Assembly (NCBI GenBank): GCA_028824295.1
Contig: JAPPED010000008.1
Coordinates: forward strand, 93,421 to 157,420
DNA from: Rhodospirillales bacterium
Lineage (GTDB): Bacteria; Pseudomonadota; Alphaproteobacteria; TMED109
Reading direction: 5' to 3'
Length of the DNA stretch: 64,000 nt
The translations under genes were made by a program, and so were the position numbers. This document shows positions 48,810 to 58,560 of the stretch, piece by piece (position 1 is the stretch's first letter; every line of letters starts with the position of its first letter). The notes below the pieces were generated by a model that made no database searches, had not been told where the DNA came from, and worked only from the letters and a program-made list of their open reading frames with translations.

Positions 48810-49553
48810 ATGACTTCAGCTTCGGCCACGAAGGTGGCGGTGGTGCTAGGCGTGGGCGCAGCGAGGGGAACAGGGGCAGCCGTAGCCCGCCGCATCGCCC
48901 GCGAAGGCGAGCATCGGGTTGTGATCGGCGGCCGCACGACGGAGCGCCTGGACGCGTTCGTCCGGGAAGCCGAGCCGCACGGCGAGCTGCTGACGGCCGT
49001 GACGACCGATGTCACCGACCCTGCCTCCATTCGGGCCGCGTTCGACACCGCTGAAGCGCTGGGACCCGTCGATTTCGTTGTCTACAACGCCGGGCCGAAC
49101 CGCATGATTCCGTTTCTCGACCTCGACGTCGCGACCGTCGAGGAATTCTGGCGAGTCAGCTGTCTCGGCGGTTTCGTTACCTTGCAGGAGGGAATCCGGC
49201 GCATGCTGCCGCGACAGAGCGGCACCATCATTTGTACCGGTGCGACCGGATCTTGGCGGGGCGGCGCCCGGTTCGGACATTTCGGTGCCGCGAAGTCGGG
49301 CCTGCGCATGTTCGTTCAGGCGGCCGCCCGTGAGTTCGGACCGCAGGGTCTGCACATTGCGCATGTCGTGATCGACGGCAGCATTGACGGGGAACGAATT
49401 CGAACCGTCGCACCCGATCGCGTGAAGGCTAAGGGAGAGGACGGTCTTCTCGCCATCGACGGGATCGCCGACATGTACTGGCACATCTACCGCCAGCCCC
49501 GGTCGACCTGGACGCTGGAAGTCGATCTCCGTCCGTTCAAAGAGCCCTTTTAG
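48810..49553 (+). CDS. SDR-family protein lacking the catalytic Tyr
   Basis: Short-chain dehydrogenase/reductase fold, 247 residues. The nucleotide-binding motif is present as GVGAARGTG (Gly16, Gly20, Gly22), as is the YNAG segment. The YxxxK motif reads FGAAK: Phe158 replaces Tyr while Lys162 is kept. A Thr-rich stretch TGATGS stands near the usual Ser. It may use another proton donor (His157 is adjacent) or have a non-oxidoreductase role. ATG 48810 has AAGGAG upstream. It is followed by a NIPSNAP gene after 39 bases, likely in the same transcript. Confidence 0.85.
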   Translation: MTSASATKVAVVLGVGAARGTGAAVARRIAREGEHRVVIGGRTTERLDAFVREAEPHGELLTAVTTDVTDPASIRAAFDTAEALGPVDFVVYNAGPNRMIPFLDLDVATVEEFWRVSCLGGFVTLQEGIRRMLPRQSGTIICTGATGSWRGGARFGHFGAAKSGLRMFVQAAAREFGPQGLHIAHVVIDGSIDGERIRTVAPDRVKAKGEDGLLAIDGIADMYWHIYRQPRSTWTLEVDLRPFKEPF

Positions 49554-49592
49554 CCGCGGCCCTGTCCGCACCCCATCCTGGAGACCACCCTG

Positions 49593-50231
49593 ATGATTCA
49601 TGAACTCAGAATGTACACGTGCCGCCCGGGGACGGCCCCTAAGGTTATCGAGGCCAGCGGGACCGTCGGTCAGCGCATCCGAAACGGCGACACGTACGGT
49701 CGGCTGGAGGGGCACTTCGGAAGTGAGATCGGTGGCCTCAATCAGTACGTGCATTTGTGGAGCTATGCGGACGTCGGCGAACTGGTCCGCCTCCGTGGCG
49801 AGTTGGGGCAGTTGGAGGCTTGGCGAACTGAGTTCGTGCCCTTGGTTGCACCGCACATCCTTACCCAGACGGTACGGGTGCTGCGCCCGGCGCGGGACCT
49901 CCGTACCCCCGATACGGACGGCAACATCTACGAACTCCGGGTGTATCGGCTGAAGCCCGGTCGCGCTGCGTCCTGGGCCGAACGCATGTTGGCGGCCTTT
50001 CCGGCCCGCGAGAAGTACTCGATGAACGTGGGTCTCTGGACGACGGTGTTCCCGGACCCCAACGAGGTCATTCACCTTTGGGCGTACTCGAGTTTCGAGG
50101 AACGTGCCAAGGCGCGCGCCGGTTCCCAGGCTGATCCCGAGTGGAAGGCGTTCCTGGCTGAGGCCGTGCCGGACATCGAGGACATGACCTCCACCATTCT
50201 GCTTCCTTCAGCGTATTCGCCTCGGAAGTAG
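49593..50231 (+). CDS. NIPSNAP family protein
   Basis: A 212-residue protein made of two ferredoxin-like repeats. The first begins MIHELRMYTCRPG with VHLWSYADVGE; the second begins IYELRVYRLKPGR with IHLWAYSSFEERA. This is the NIPSNAP domain pair. Bacterial members are often beside dehydrogenases and aromatic or ketone degradation genes, and a role as partner of the SDR protein is possible but not shown. GGAGA precedes the ATG. Confidence 0.88.
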   Translation: MIHELRMYTCRPGTAPKVIEASGTVGQRIRNGDTYGRLEGHFGSEIGGLNQYVHLWSYADVGELVRLRGELGQLEAWRTEFVPLVAPHILTQTVRVLRPARDLRTPDTDGNIYELRVYRLKPGRAASWAERMLAAFPAREKYSMNVGLWTTVFPDPNEVIHLWAYSSFEERAKARAGSQADPEWKAFLAEAVPDIEDMTSTILLPSAYSPRK

Positions 50232-50372
50232 GTTCATCCGAGCGGCCCCGGGCCGTTCCCGGCCGCTCGGCAGGTCGGGCGGCCGGGTTGGCTGCCGGGC
50301 CAAAGGCCCTGTTCGCGTGCCGGAACCGAGCTGCACGGGCGGTTGGCGCCGGACCCGTGCGGTGCCCGGCAG

Positions 50373-52478
50373 TCAGAGCGAACTGGATTCGCGCACGCGA
50401 TGGAAGGCGACGCGCCCCCGTATCGGATCGGCATCCGCAAGACGCACCGTGATCGCGTCGCCCGGCCGGAACGTTTCTCCGGTGCGTTCGCTGCTGATCT
50501 GACGGGCCCGGGCATCGAAGCGGAAGTACCCTTCTCCGAGACCGGACATCGGCAACAATCCCTCGATGCCGTTCTCGTCGAGCCGGACAAATGCTCCGAA
50601 GCGCTCGACGCTGACAATCCGGCCGTGCAAGCTCGCCGCCGACATCCGCTGCAGGAACCGGCTGGCGTACCGCTGGCAGGCCTCGCGTTCGGCGGCAACT
50701 GCCCGTCGTTCGCATGACGAGAGGTCCCTGCCGAGCGCCCAGAGCTCGTCCTCGCCGGCCGGTGCCTGCCGCTCATGTCCGAGGGTGGCCAGTAGCGACC
50801 GGTGCACGGAAAGGTCGCTGTACCGCCGGATCGGCGACGTGAAGTGCGTGTAGCACTGCAGCCCGAGCCCGAAATGACCGACGTTTTCAGGGCTGTACTC
50901 AGCCTGGGTTTGCGCCCGCAATACTGCCATGTGAACCGCTTCTTCGTTTTGTGCGCCGCGCGCACCTTCCAGGACATCGTTGAAGCGTCGGGGGTTTGCC
51001 CTTCCCGTCATGGTTCGCCATCGCCCGGTGAGGGCACGCAGGTCGTCCTGCAGTGACCGGAGGCTGGTGGAACGGGGCTCCCCGTGGACCCGGTAGAGAA
51101 ACGGGACCTCATGTCGGGCCAGGTGCCGGGCCACCGCCGTGTTGGCTAGGACCATGAACTCTTCGATCAGGCGATGCGCGTCGAGGTGGCGGACCGCCGC
51201 GATGCTGTCGGGCTCTCCGGTGGCCGGGTCGAGCGTAATGCGGTGTTCGGCGGAACTGAGGTCAAGGGCGCCACGTCGGTCCCGGGCCGCGCGAAGAACG
51301 CGATAGGCGCCATACAATGCAGCTACGTCCTCACGGTCGATGCCTGAGATCGGCGCATCGTGCCGCGCCGCCTCGTCCACAGCTTCGTAGGTGAGGCGGG
51401 CGCGCGAACGAATCAATGCGCGGGTAAATGTCGCCCGTACCAGTTCCCCGCGAGGCCCGACGTCCAGTTCGGCCACGATCGCGCCGCGCTCACGGCGGGG
51501 GACCAGCGAGCACCAGCCGTTTGAAAGGCTTGCGGGCAGCATCGGCAAGACGTGCCCCGGAAAGTAGACGGAGTTGCCCCGCATTTGCGCGGCCCGATCG
51601 AGGGCGCCCCCTGGGCGCACGTAGTGGGCGACGTCGGCAATGGCCACGTGGATCCGGAACCCGCCTTCGGGTCCGGCCGCCGCCACCACGGCGTCGTCAA
51701 AGTCCCTGGCGTCGTCACCGTCGATGGTGACGAACGGCAGCCCGGTCAAATCTGTTCGCCCATGATCCGTGGGGGGGCCGCATGCGGCGGCCTCCTGTTC
51801 CGCGTCCGCATCGAAACGGGTTGGGATTTCGTAGCGCGCGGCCACCATTGCCGGGATGCAGCGTGGATCGTCCAGCGGTCCAATTCGTTCGAGGACTTGT
51901 GCTTGACCACCCGCTCCGCGCGGACTCGCGCAGTAGACAACGTCGCCGACTCCGACGGTCTCGCTGGCCTGGAATCGATGCGTGGTGTTGGGTTTCGCGG
52001 CGCAATTTTCGACTCGAAGACCGCCGCCGAGGTTCGGCACGATGACCCCGACGAACGTCTCTCGACGCACCGGTAGGCGGGCCACGAGTTGGCCCGAACC
52101 GGAAGAACCATGCGCCGTATCCAGACGCACCAGTACGCGGTCGCCGACGCTGCTGGCCTGGCGCCCGGCGCGTCGCCGCAGAGCCGCTCGGTCCAAGACG
52201 ATTTCGGCGGGTCCTGAAGCTGAAGGGATGCTTGGTTTCGCGACGAGATCGCCGTCGCGGGTCACCCTGATCAGTTCCGCGACCACCACGCGCGGGTCGG
52301 AATGAGGGGCGGCTGCTGTCTGCTCACGGCGAGACCGGCGAAGGATCTCCTTCAGCAGCCGGCGCCCGCCCGCGTCGCGGACATCAAACGCGCGGGCCAG
52401 CTCGCGCAGGTTCGCTCGATCGGGATGGGCGCGAATCCATGCCCGGAGCGCTTCTTCCGAGGGTCCGTCGCCACTCAC
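50373..52478 (-). CDS. rnr: Ribonuclease R
   Basis: Processive 3'-5' exoribonuclease that degrades structured RNA. An N-terminal winged helix (EEALRAWIRAHPDRANLREL) is followed by cold-shock domains. The RNB catalytic domain contains TIDGDDARDFDDAV with the metal-binding Asp cluster and HFTSPIRRYSDL; the C-terminal S1 domain reads GRIVSVERFGAFVRLDENGIEGL. I take GTG 52478, which follows the topA stop by 22 bases and gives 701 residues; a TTG at 52574 inside topA would add 32. Confidence 0.92.
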   Translation of the reverse strand: MSGDGPSEEALRAWIRAHPDRANLRELARAFDVRDAGGRRLLKEILRRSRREQTAAAPHSDPRVVVAELIRVTRDGDLVAKPSIPSASGPAEIVLDRAALRRRAGRQASSVGDRVLVRLDTAHGSSGSGQLVARLPVRRETFVGVIVPNLGGGLRVENCAAKPNTTHRFQASETVGVGDVVYCASPRGAGGQAQVLERIGPLDDPRCIPAMVAARYEIPTRFDADAEQEAAACGPPTDHGRTDLTGLPFVTIDGDDARDFDDAVVAAAGPEGGFRIHVAIADVAHYVRPGGALDRAAQMRGNSVYFPGHVLPMLPASLSNGWCSLVPRRERGAIVAELDVGPRGELVRATFTRALIRSRARLTYEAVDEAARHDAPISGIDREDVAALYGAYRVLRAARDRRGALDLSSAEHRITLDPATGEPDSIAAVRHLDAHRLIEEFMVLANTAVARHLARHEVPFLYRVHGEPRSTSLRSLQDDLRALTGRWRTMTGRANPRRFNDVLEGARGAQNEEAVHMAVLRAQTQAEYSPENVGHFGLGLQCYTHFTSPIRRYSDLSVHRSLLATLGHERQAPAGEDELWALGRDLSSCERRAVAAEREACQRYASRFLQRMSAASLHGRIVSVERFGAFVRLDENGIEGLLPMSGLGEGYFRFDARARQISSERTGETFRPGDAITVRLADADPIRGRVAFHRVRESSSL

Positions 52479-52500
52479 GAACCGGTGGACGGGTGCGCGA

Positions 52501-55068
52501 TCACGACTTCCGGGTGGTGCGGCGTTTGCGGGCCGGGGTCTTCTTGGCGGCCTTGCGTTGGGCCCTGGCCGCAAGCAGCGCGACCGCCTGTTCCATGGTC
52601 ACGTCGCCCTTGGAGATCTCCTTCGGCAGCGAAGCATTCAGGCTCCCGTGTTTCACGTACGGACCAAAGCGGCCGTCGTGCACGGTGATGTCCTTGCCGT
52701 CGGTCGGATGCGGTCCCAGTACCGTGCCGGGCGACGATCGAGGACCTCCCTTGTGCTGCGCCAGCAAGTCCATCGCGCGGTTCATGCCGATCGTGAGAAC
52801 GCTTTCGCCCGCGGGAATGGAACGGTAGTCTTTTTCGTGCTTGACGTAGGGCCCGTAGCGTCCAATCCCCGCCTGGACGGGCTTCCCCGATTCCGGATGC
52901 AGGCCGATGTCGCGCGGCAGCGCCAGCAGTTGCAGCGCACACTCCAAGTCCACGCTGCCGGGTGCGATGTCGGCCGGAAGCGAGACGCGTTTCGGTTTCT
53001 GGTGCTTCCCGGCCTCGTCGCCGAGTTGGACGTAGGGTCCGAACCGTCCCGTTCGAAGGGTCACCAGCTGGTCCTGAAATTCCCCGAGCGCTACGGGCTC
53101 GCCGTTCTGCTGGTCTTCGTCAAGCCCAAAGTTCCGCGTGTACTTGCATTCCGGGTAGTTGGAGCAGCCGAAGAACGCACCGAATTTGCCGATGCGCAGC
53201 CCCAGCCTTCCCTCGCCGCACGTCGGGCAAAGACGCGGGTCTCGTCCGCTGTCGTCGGGTGGAAACACGGCAGGACCGAGGATGGCGTCGAGGTGGTCGA
53301 TCACCGAGCGCAGGCGGATCTCGGCGACGTCGTCGACGTTCTCCTTGAAACTGCTCCAAAAGTCCTTGAGGACTTCCTTCCAGTCGACCTGGCCGCGAGA
53401 AATGTCGTCGAGTCGCTGCTCGAGGTTGGCGGTGAAGTCGTACTCCACGTAGCGCTCGAAAAAGCATTCGAGAAACGTGGTCACGATTCGGCCGCGAGAC
53501 TCGGGCACGAACCGCTTGCGTTCCAACCGCACATATTCGCGGTCCTGCAGCACGGAAATGATCGCGACGTACGTAGACGGACGCCCTACGCCCAACTCTT
53601 CCAGTCGCCGCACCAGCGACGCCTCGGTGAAGCGCGGCGGCGGGACGGTGAAATGCTGCTTGGGTTCAGCCGCACGGGATCCCAGCGGCTCGTGCTGCTC
53701 AAGTGCAGGCAATCGTCGAGCGTCCTCGTTCTCCGCGTCTTCCTCTTTTTCAGGCTGATCGCGGCCTTCGCTGTAGAGGCGCTGGAAACCGTCGAAGACG
53801 ACCGTCGATCCCGTGGCGCGAAGACCGACGTCGCCGTCACTGTTTTGCAGGTCGGCGGTGGTCTGGTCGATTGCCGCCTTCTCCATCTGGCTGGCGACGG
53901 TGCGATTCCAGATCAAACGGTAGAGCTTGGCCTGATCGGACGTGAGCTGTCTGGCGAGCACCGCTGGGCTGCGGGCAACGTCGGTCGGTCGGATGGCTTC
54001 ATGCGCCTCCTGCACGTTGCGGGCCCGGCTCCGGTAACTGCGGGGCGCACCCGGTCTGTACCGCTCACCGAATTCCCGGGCGATGGTCGCTCGGATTGCC
54101 GAGATTGCCGTCGGGGCAAGGTTCACGGAGTCGGTCCGCATGTAGGTGATGAGACCGGCGCTTGCCCCGTCGATCGCCACTCCTTCGTAGAGGGTCTGGG
54201 CCGTGCGCATCGTATGGGCCGCGGAAAAACCAAGCTTGCGCGAGGCTTCCTGCTGGAGAGTCGACGTCGTGAAGGGGGCGGAAGGGGAGCGCAGAACCCG
54301 TTTCTTCTTGACGGTTGAGACCGTGAAGGAACTCGCGTCCACCCGTTCGGCTGCATTCCTGGCAGCGGCTTCGTCGGGAAGGCCGAACTTGCCGAGCGCC
54401 TTCCCATCCAGACTCACCAGCCGTGCCGTAAACGCTGCGCCGCTGCGATTGGTCAGGGCGACTTCCAGCGTCCAGTACTCGCGCGGAACAAACGCCTCGA
54501 TCTCCGATTCGCGTTCACAAATCAGTCTAAGGGCGACCGACTGAACGCGGCCGGCCGAGCGGGCACCGGGCAGCTTTCGCCACAGGATCGGCGAGAGCGT
54601 GAATCCCACGAGATGGTCAAGTGCCCGGCGGGCCTGTTGCGCCTCCACCAGGTCCATGTTGATCGCACCCGGCGCCTGGAAGGCATCGAGAATGGCTTCG
54701 CGGGTGACCTCATTGAACGTGACCCGATAGGAGGTGAAGTCGCGCGGCTTCTTGCCTCGTCGCTCCCGCAGCGCGGTCAGCACGTGCCAGGCGATGGCTT
54801 CGCCCTCGCGGTCCGGGTCCGTGGCCAGGAACAGGATGCCGTCGGTGCCAAGGTCACTGGCGATGCTGCTGAGGTGCTTGCGGCTGTCGTTCGGTATCTC
54901 GTAGTGCATGCTGAAGTCGTCATCAGGCTGGACGGCACCGTCCTTGGCCACGAGATCTCTCACATGTCCGTAGCTTGCATGCACTTTGTAGTCCGGTCCC
55001 AGATACCTGCCGATCGTTCGCGCCTTGGCAGGCGACTCCACAACTACGACGTTGGGGGCTTTAGGCAT
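52501..55068 (-). CDS. topA: DNA topoisomerase I
   Basis: Type IA topoisomerase that relaxes negative supercoils. The TOPRIM domain includes VVVESPAKARTIGRYLG and LATDPDREGEAIAWH. The active-site Tyr is in LITYMRTDSVNL. A four-Cys zinc ribbon (CPTCGEGRLG to GCSNYPECKY) follows, then three C-terminal repeats centred on GRFGPYV or GRYGPYV and a Lys/Arg-rich tail. The start at 55068 gives 855 residues. dprA, a frequent upstream neighbour in other bacteria, is not here. Confidence 0.96.
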   Translation of the reverse strand: MPKAPNVVVVESPAKARTIGRYLGPDYKVHASYGHVRDLVAKDGAVQPDDDFSMHYEIPNDSRKHLSSIASDLGTDGILFLATDPDREGEAIAWHVLTALRERRGKKPRDFTSYRVTFNEVTREAILDAFQAPGAINMDLVEAQQARRALDHLVGFTLSPILWRKLPGARSAGRVQSVALRLICERESEIEAFVPREYWTLEVALTNRSGAAFTARLVSLDGKALGKFGLPDEAAARNAAERVDASSFTVSTVKKKRVLRSPSAPFTTSTLQQEASRKLGFSAAHTMRTAQTLYEGVAIDGASAGLITYMRTDSVNLAPTAISAIRATIAREFGERYRPGAPRSYRSRARNVQEAHEAIRPTDVARSPAVLARQLTSDQAKLYRLIWNRTVASQMEKAAIDQTTADLQNSDGDVGLRATGSTVVFDGFQRLYSEGRDQPEKEEDAENEDARRLPALEQHEPLGSRAAEPKQHFTVPPPRFTEASLVRRLEELGVGRPSTYVAIISVLQDREYVRLERKRFVPESRGRIVTTFLECFFERYVEYDFTANLEQRLDDISRGQVDWKEVLKDFWSSFKENVDDVAEIRLRSVIDHLDAILGPAVFPPDDSGRDPRLCPTCGEGRLGLRIGKFGAFFGCSNYPECKYTRNFGLDEDQQNGEPVALGEFQDQLVTLRTGRFGPYVQLGDEAGKHQKPKRVSLPADIAPGSVDLECALQLLALPRDIGLHPESGKPVQAGIGRYGPYVKHEKDYRSIPAGESVLTIGMNRAMDLLAQHKGGPRSSPGTVLGPHPTDGKDITVHDGRFGPYVKHGSLNASLPKEISKGDVTMEQAVALLAARAQRKAAKKTPARKRRTTRKS

Positions 55069-55516
55069 GGGCGAGGACAACGTGGGCGGGCAGACGCACC
55101 GATCCGGATCGGTTCCGGAGGTACGAGTGGGAGAAGTGGGGCCGAAAAATGGAGAGCGTCTTGATGAATGTCAAAGGGGGTGTCCACGGGTGCCGCGAAT
55201 CGGGCCCCGCCCCATCTTGCCCGGTCGTAGCGGTTCCACCCGCTAGAGAACCTGCGCAAAGCCGTTGACATCGTGTCCCAGCGGACCATACCTTGCCCGG
55301 AGTTGACCTCCAGTCTGTATGGCTGCAGATGATGGATGCCTTGATCAACGCTGATTCCGACTCGGCGGGTTCGGTGCACGCGATGTGAGTTGAACGGCTT
55401 TCAACGTAGACGGGTCCAGCGCCGCGGGTTGGCCACTTCGCTACCGGGCTTCGTATTCAATGACGCCTGGCGCACCGCCCGCCCCCTAATCGTTCGCAAA
55501 CGGTGACTCCAATTCC
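55069..55516. other. Divergent intergenic region, topA / MMPL permease
   Basis: These 448 bases hold no gene I can support. On the plus strand TTGACA (55265-55270) followed by TACCTT (55289-55294, 18-base spacing) is a candidate promoter, about 220 bases ahead of the permease gene. Confidence 0.4.
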
Positions 55517-57856
55517 GTGGACAAGCAAGGCGTAGCAAGAGGACCATTCGCGAAGCGATTTGCCGAACGGGTGCTTGCGGCCCGCTGGCTTGTCATCGCG
55601 GCCACCCTGGTGTCGGTCGCGGTCGCGTCCGGCGGCATCGCCTTGCTTGAATTCTCCGCCAATTACCGCATCTTCTTCGACGAGGACAATCCGCAGCTGC
55701 TGGCGCTGGAGGCGCTGGAGAATACGTACGGTAAGAACGAGAACGTCGCCTTTCTGGTAGTTCCGGACGATGGCGACGCCACCTCGGAAAGCGCACTCTC
55801 GGCCGCCGCGTGGCTCACGGATGCCGCCTGGCTGACGCCGTACTCGAGGCGCGTCGACTCGCTCGCCAACTTTCAATACACCACTGCCGATGGCGACGAC
55901 TTGTATGTGCGGGACCTCGTTGACCCGCAGGACCTGAACCGTGCGGAAACGCGCGAACGAATTCGTGCAGTCGCGTTGTCCGACCCGCGAATCGCAGGCA
56001 GCATTCTGGCGCTGAACGGTGACGTGAGCGTTGTGAACGTCACGATCGAGCTTCCGGAGGATGGTCTGCTGGAGGCCGTCGCCGAAGTCGCTGAGTTCGC
56101 TAGGTCGGTCGCCGCCGAGGCAGAAGAACGCTTTCCCGGCATAGACCTGCGCGTCGTCGGCACGGTCATGATCAACCAGACGTTCGTGGAAGCTTCCATC
56201 AGCAGCCAGATGATGTTCCTGCCTGCAAGTCTCCTGCTCATGGCCTTGGTCCTTGGCGTCCTCACGCGTGGCTGGCCGGGGGTGGTGGCAACCGGCGCGG
56301 TCATCGTCTTTTCGATTCTCTCTTCATTGGGTCTAGGCGTGTGGGTTGGTCTGCCCTTTTCTCCGCCCATCTCGCCGGCGCCGACCATCGTCCTGATGAT
56401 CGTCGTGGCGAACTGTGTGCACCTGCTCGTGGCTTTGCAGCAGCGATTGCGCGCTGGGGACTCCAGGCACGATGCCATCGTCGAATCGATCCGGCTCAAC
56501 CTGCATCCGGTGTTTCTGGCAAGCCTCACGACGGCGCTTGGCTTTCTGAGCATGAATTTTTCCGAAGTGCCGCCCTACCGGCACCTCGGCAACTTCGTCG
56601 CTTTCGGCATCGTCGCGTCTTTCATTCTCTCCGTGACGTTCCTGCCGGCCCTGCTGTCGCTGCTTCCGATTCGCGCCGCGAAGGATCGAAGGCTCCCGGG
56701 ACCCACGATGAACCGGCTGGCGGATTTTGTGCTGCGGTACCGAAAGGCCATCATTTGGGGCTGGCTGCTGATCGTGCCCATGTTGATCCTCGCGATTCCG
56801 CGCAACGAGCTAAATGATGTCCTGGTGCACTTCTTTGATGAGAGCGTAGAGTTTCGCCAAGACACGGACTTCATGGACGAGCGGCTCAGCGGCAACACCC
56901 TACTCGAATACTCGCTGGAAGCCTCGTCCGAGGGCGGTGTCACCGACCCCCTGTTTCTCGCCGAGGTTGCTGACTTCGCCGCCTGGTACCGAGAGCAGGC
57001 TCCCGTGCGGCACGTGGCGACCATTACCGACACCTTTCGGCAGCTCAACAAGAGCATGCACGGCGACGATCCTGCCGCCTACCGGATCCCGGAGAGCCAG
57101 GAGCTGGCCGCGCAATACCTGCTGCTGTACGAACTCTCGCTCCCGCAGGGCTTGGACCTGAACAACCAGATCGACCGATCTCGGTCAGCGACGCGCGTGA
57201 CGATATCGGCGGAGACGCTTTATTCCCAAGATGTGCTCGATCTGAACGCCCGTGCGGAGGCTTGGCTAGAGGACAACGCGGAGCACGTGGCTGGCGTCAA
57301 CAGCACCGGCCCCGCCGCGCTCTTTGCCTATATCGGGCAGCGCAACATACGCGCCATGCTGATCGGGACCGTGGTCGTGCTTCTTGCCATTTCCGCGATT
57401 CTCCTCGTTGCATTGCGGTCGCTGCGGCTGGGGTTGATTAGCATCGTTCCCAACGTGATCCCTGCCGTACTGGGATTTGGCGTCTGGGGTTTGACGGTCG
57501 GACAGGTGGGCCTCTCGCTATCGGTTGTGGTGGCCATGACCGTGGGCATCGTCGTGGACGATACGGTGCACTTCCTCAGCAAGTACCGCCGTGCGCGGCG
57601 TGAATACGGCCAGGGACCCGATGAAGCGGTGCGTTACGCCTTCGACACTGCCGGTCGGGCGCTCATGACGACGACGGTCGTGCTGGTGGCCGGTTTTCTG
57701 ATATTCGTGTTTTCTCCATTTGTCCCCACGGCCCAGGTCGGTATCCTGACCGCGATGATCATCGGTTTTGCGCTCATCGCTGACCTGTCGCTGCTCCCGG
57801 CGCTGTTGACGACGGTGGACCGGAATGTCTCGGAGAACGGCGCGTCACGATCGTAG
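55517..57856 (+). CDS. MMPL/RND-type membrane transporter
   Basis: A 779-residue permease with two repeats, each a membrane helix, a large periplasmic loop and five or six more helices. Typical regions are VLMIVVANCVHLLVALQQRL with LTTALGFLSMNF in the first sterol-sensing-like bundle and VAMTVGIVVDDTVHFLSKYRRARR in the second. Relatives move lipids, hopanoids or hydrophobic compounds across the inner membrane. No adaptor or outer-membrane channel is adjacent. It starts with GTG and ends 121 bases before the NHLP export genes on the same strand; a functional link is not established. Confidence 0.85.
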   Translation: MDKQGVARGPFAKRFAERVLAARWLVIAATLVSVAVASGGIALLEFSANYRIFFDEDNPQLLALEALENTYGKNENVAFLVVPDDGDATSESALSAAAWLTDAAWLTPYSRRVDSLANFQYTTADGDDLYVRDLVDPQDLNRAETRERIRAVALSDPRIAGSILALNGDVSVVNVTIELPEDGLLEAVAEVAEFARSVAAEAEERFPGIDLRVVGTVMINQTFVEASISSQMMFLPASLLLMALVLGVLTRGWPGVVATGAVIVFSILSSLGLGVWVGLPFSPPISPAPTIVLMIVVANCVHLLVALQQRLRAGDSRHDAIVESIRLNLHPVFLASLTTALGFLSMNFSEVPPYRHLGNFVAFGIVASFILSVTFLPALLSLLPIRAAKDRRLPGPTMNRLADFVLRYRKAIIWGWLLIVPMLILAIPRNELNDVLVHFFDESVEFRQDTDFMDERLSGNTLLEYSLEASSEGGVTDPLFLAEVADFAAWYREQAPVRHVATITDTFRQLNKSMHGDDPAAYRIPESQELAAQYLLLYELSLPQGLDLNNQIDRSRSATRVTISAETLYSQDVLDLNARAEAWLEDNAEHVAGVNSTGPAALFAYIGQRNIRAMLIGTVVVLLAISAILLVALRSLRLGLISIVPNVIPAVLGFGVWGLTVGQVGLSLSVVVAMTVGIVVDDTVHFLSKYRRARREYGQGPDEAVRYAFDTAGRALMTTTVVLVAGFLIFVFSPFVPTAQVGILTAMIIGFALIADLSLLPALLTTVDRNVSENGASRS

Positions 57857-57925
57857 CCCGCTGTCTTCTTCAGATTGAATACGGGAATGTCAGGCCTTCT
57901 GAGCCGGCCCCGCTGCGGGATTGCG

Positions 57926-57931
57926 TATAAT
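57926..57931 (+). promoter_or_regulatory. Candidate -10 element of the NHLP export operon
   Basis: A perfect TATAAT lies 46 bases ahead of the first export gene, in an AT-rich patch unusual for this GC-rich window. I see no TTGACA-like -35 at 16-18 bases, so it may be a regulated or extended promoter. Confidence 0.4.
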
Positions 57932-57977
57932 CTTTTAGCGCTTTAACCCAACGGAATGAGATATTCTTTGTCCTTGC

Positions 57978-58559
57978 GTGATCTTTGTGAGGTGGCTACG
58001 CACGGCCGTGTTCAGTAATCCGTTTGACTCGTTTCACAATACCGTTGCCGAAGCCAAAGAAGAGCGTGAACAGCTCGACCGGCTGCTGACCGTCTCCACA
58101 CCGCGGGAGCGGCTCCTTGTTGCCGCTATCGCCCTGTTCCTGCTGCTCCTCGCGGCATGGCTCTACTTTGGCAGCGTACCCCGCAGCCTTGCGGTGGACG
58201 GCGTGATGGTCGGGGCTGGTCAGGAGTCGCCGGAGGGCATCCGGTCGGTCCAGGCGCTTGTGTGGGTGGAAAGCGACATCGCGCCGACCATCAAGCCTGG
58301 CATGCCGGCGGCAATAGAACTGGTCCGCAAGAGTGGAGAAGCAGGCATCCTTGACGGAGAGGTTGCGGCAATCACCGCCGTGCCTGCGTTCGAGCAGCTC
58401 CCGGCGCTGCAGGTTGTGGCGCCGGTATCCGTGCACCGCATCGAGATCACGCTCGATGAAGGTCTGGATCTTGCCCCCTCGGCGGAAGTCGAATGCCGGA
58501 TCGTCGTCGAACTCGGCAAGCAGTCTCCCATCGCGCTCTTCGGAACGGAACGGCCATAA
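57978..58559 (+). CDS. Short HlyD-like membrane fusion protein, NHLP secretion type
   Basis: Adaptor-like protein of NHLP bacteriocin export systems. The N-terminus EREQLDRLLTVSTPRERLL and the membrane helix (about residues 46-66) match the start of NHLP HlyD proteins, and the C-terminus (VAPVSVHRIEITLDEGLDL to ECRIVVELGKQSPIALF) matches their end. At 193 residues it lacks the lipoyl half-motifs and the coiled-coil hairpin expected in between; after the helix it runs almost directly into the beta-barrel-like part (VESDIAPTIKPGMPAAIEL). The GTG start lacks a clear ribosome binding site; GTG 57987 is an alternative. The next gene begins one base after its stop. Confidence 0.78.
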   Translation: MIFVRWLRTAVFSNPFDSFHNTVAEAKEEREQLDRLLTVSTPRERLLVAAIALFLLLLAAWLYFGSVPRSLAVDGVMVGAGQESPEGIRSVQALVWVESDIAPTIKPGMPAAIELVRKSGEAGILDGEVAAITAVPAFEQLPALQVVAPVSVHRIEITLDEGLDLAPSAEVECRIVVELGKQSPIALFGTERP

Positions 58560-58560
58560 G

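Noticed and set aside
57909..57919. CCCG-CTG-CGGG hairpin after the MMPL gene as terminator
   Set aside because: Only four base pairs and no T-run directly after; it sits just before the candidate -10 of the export operon.
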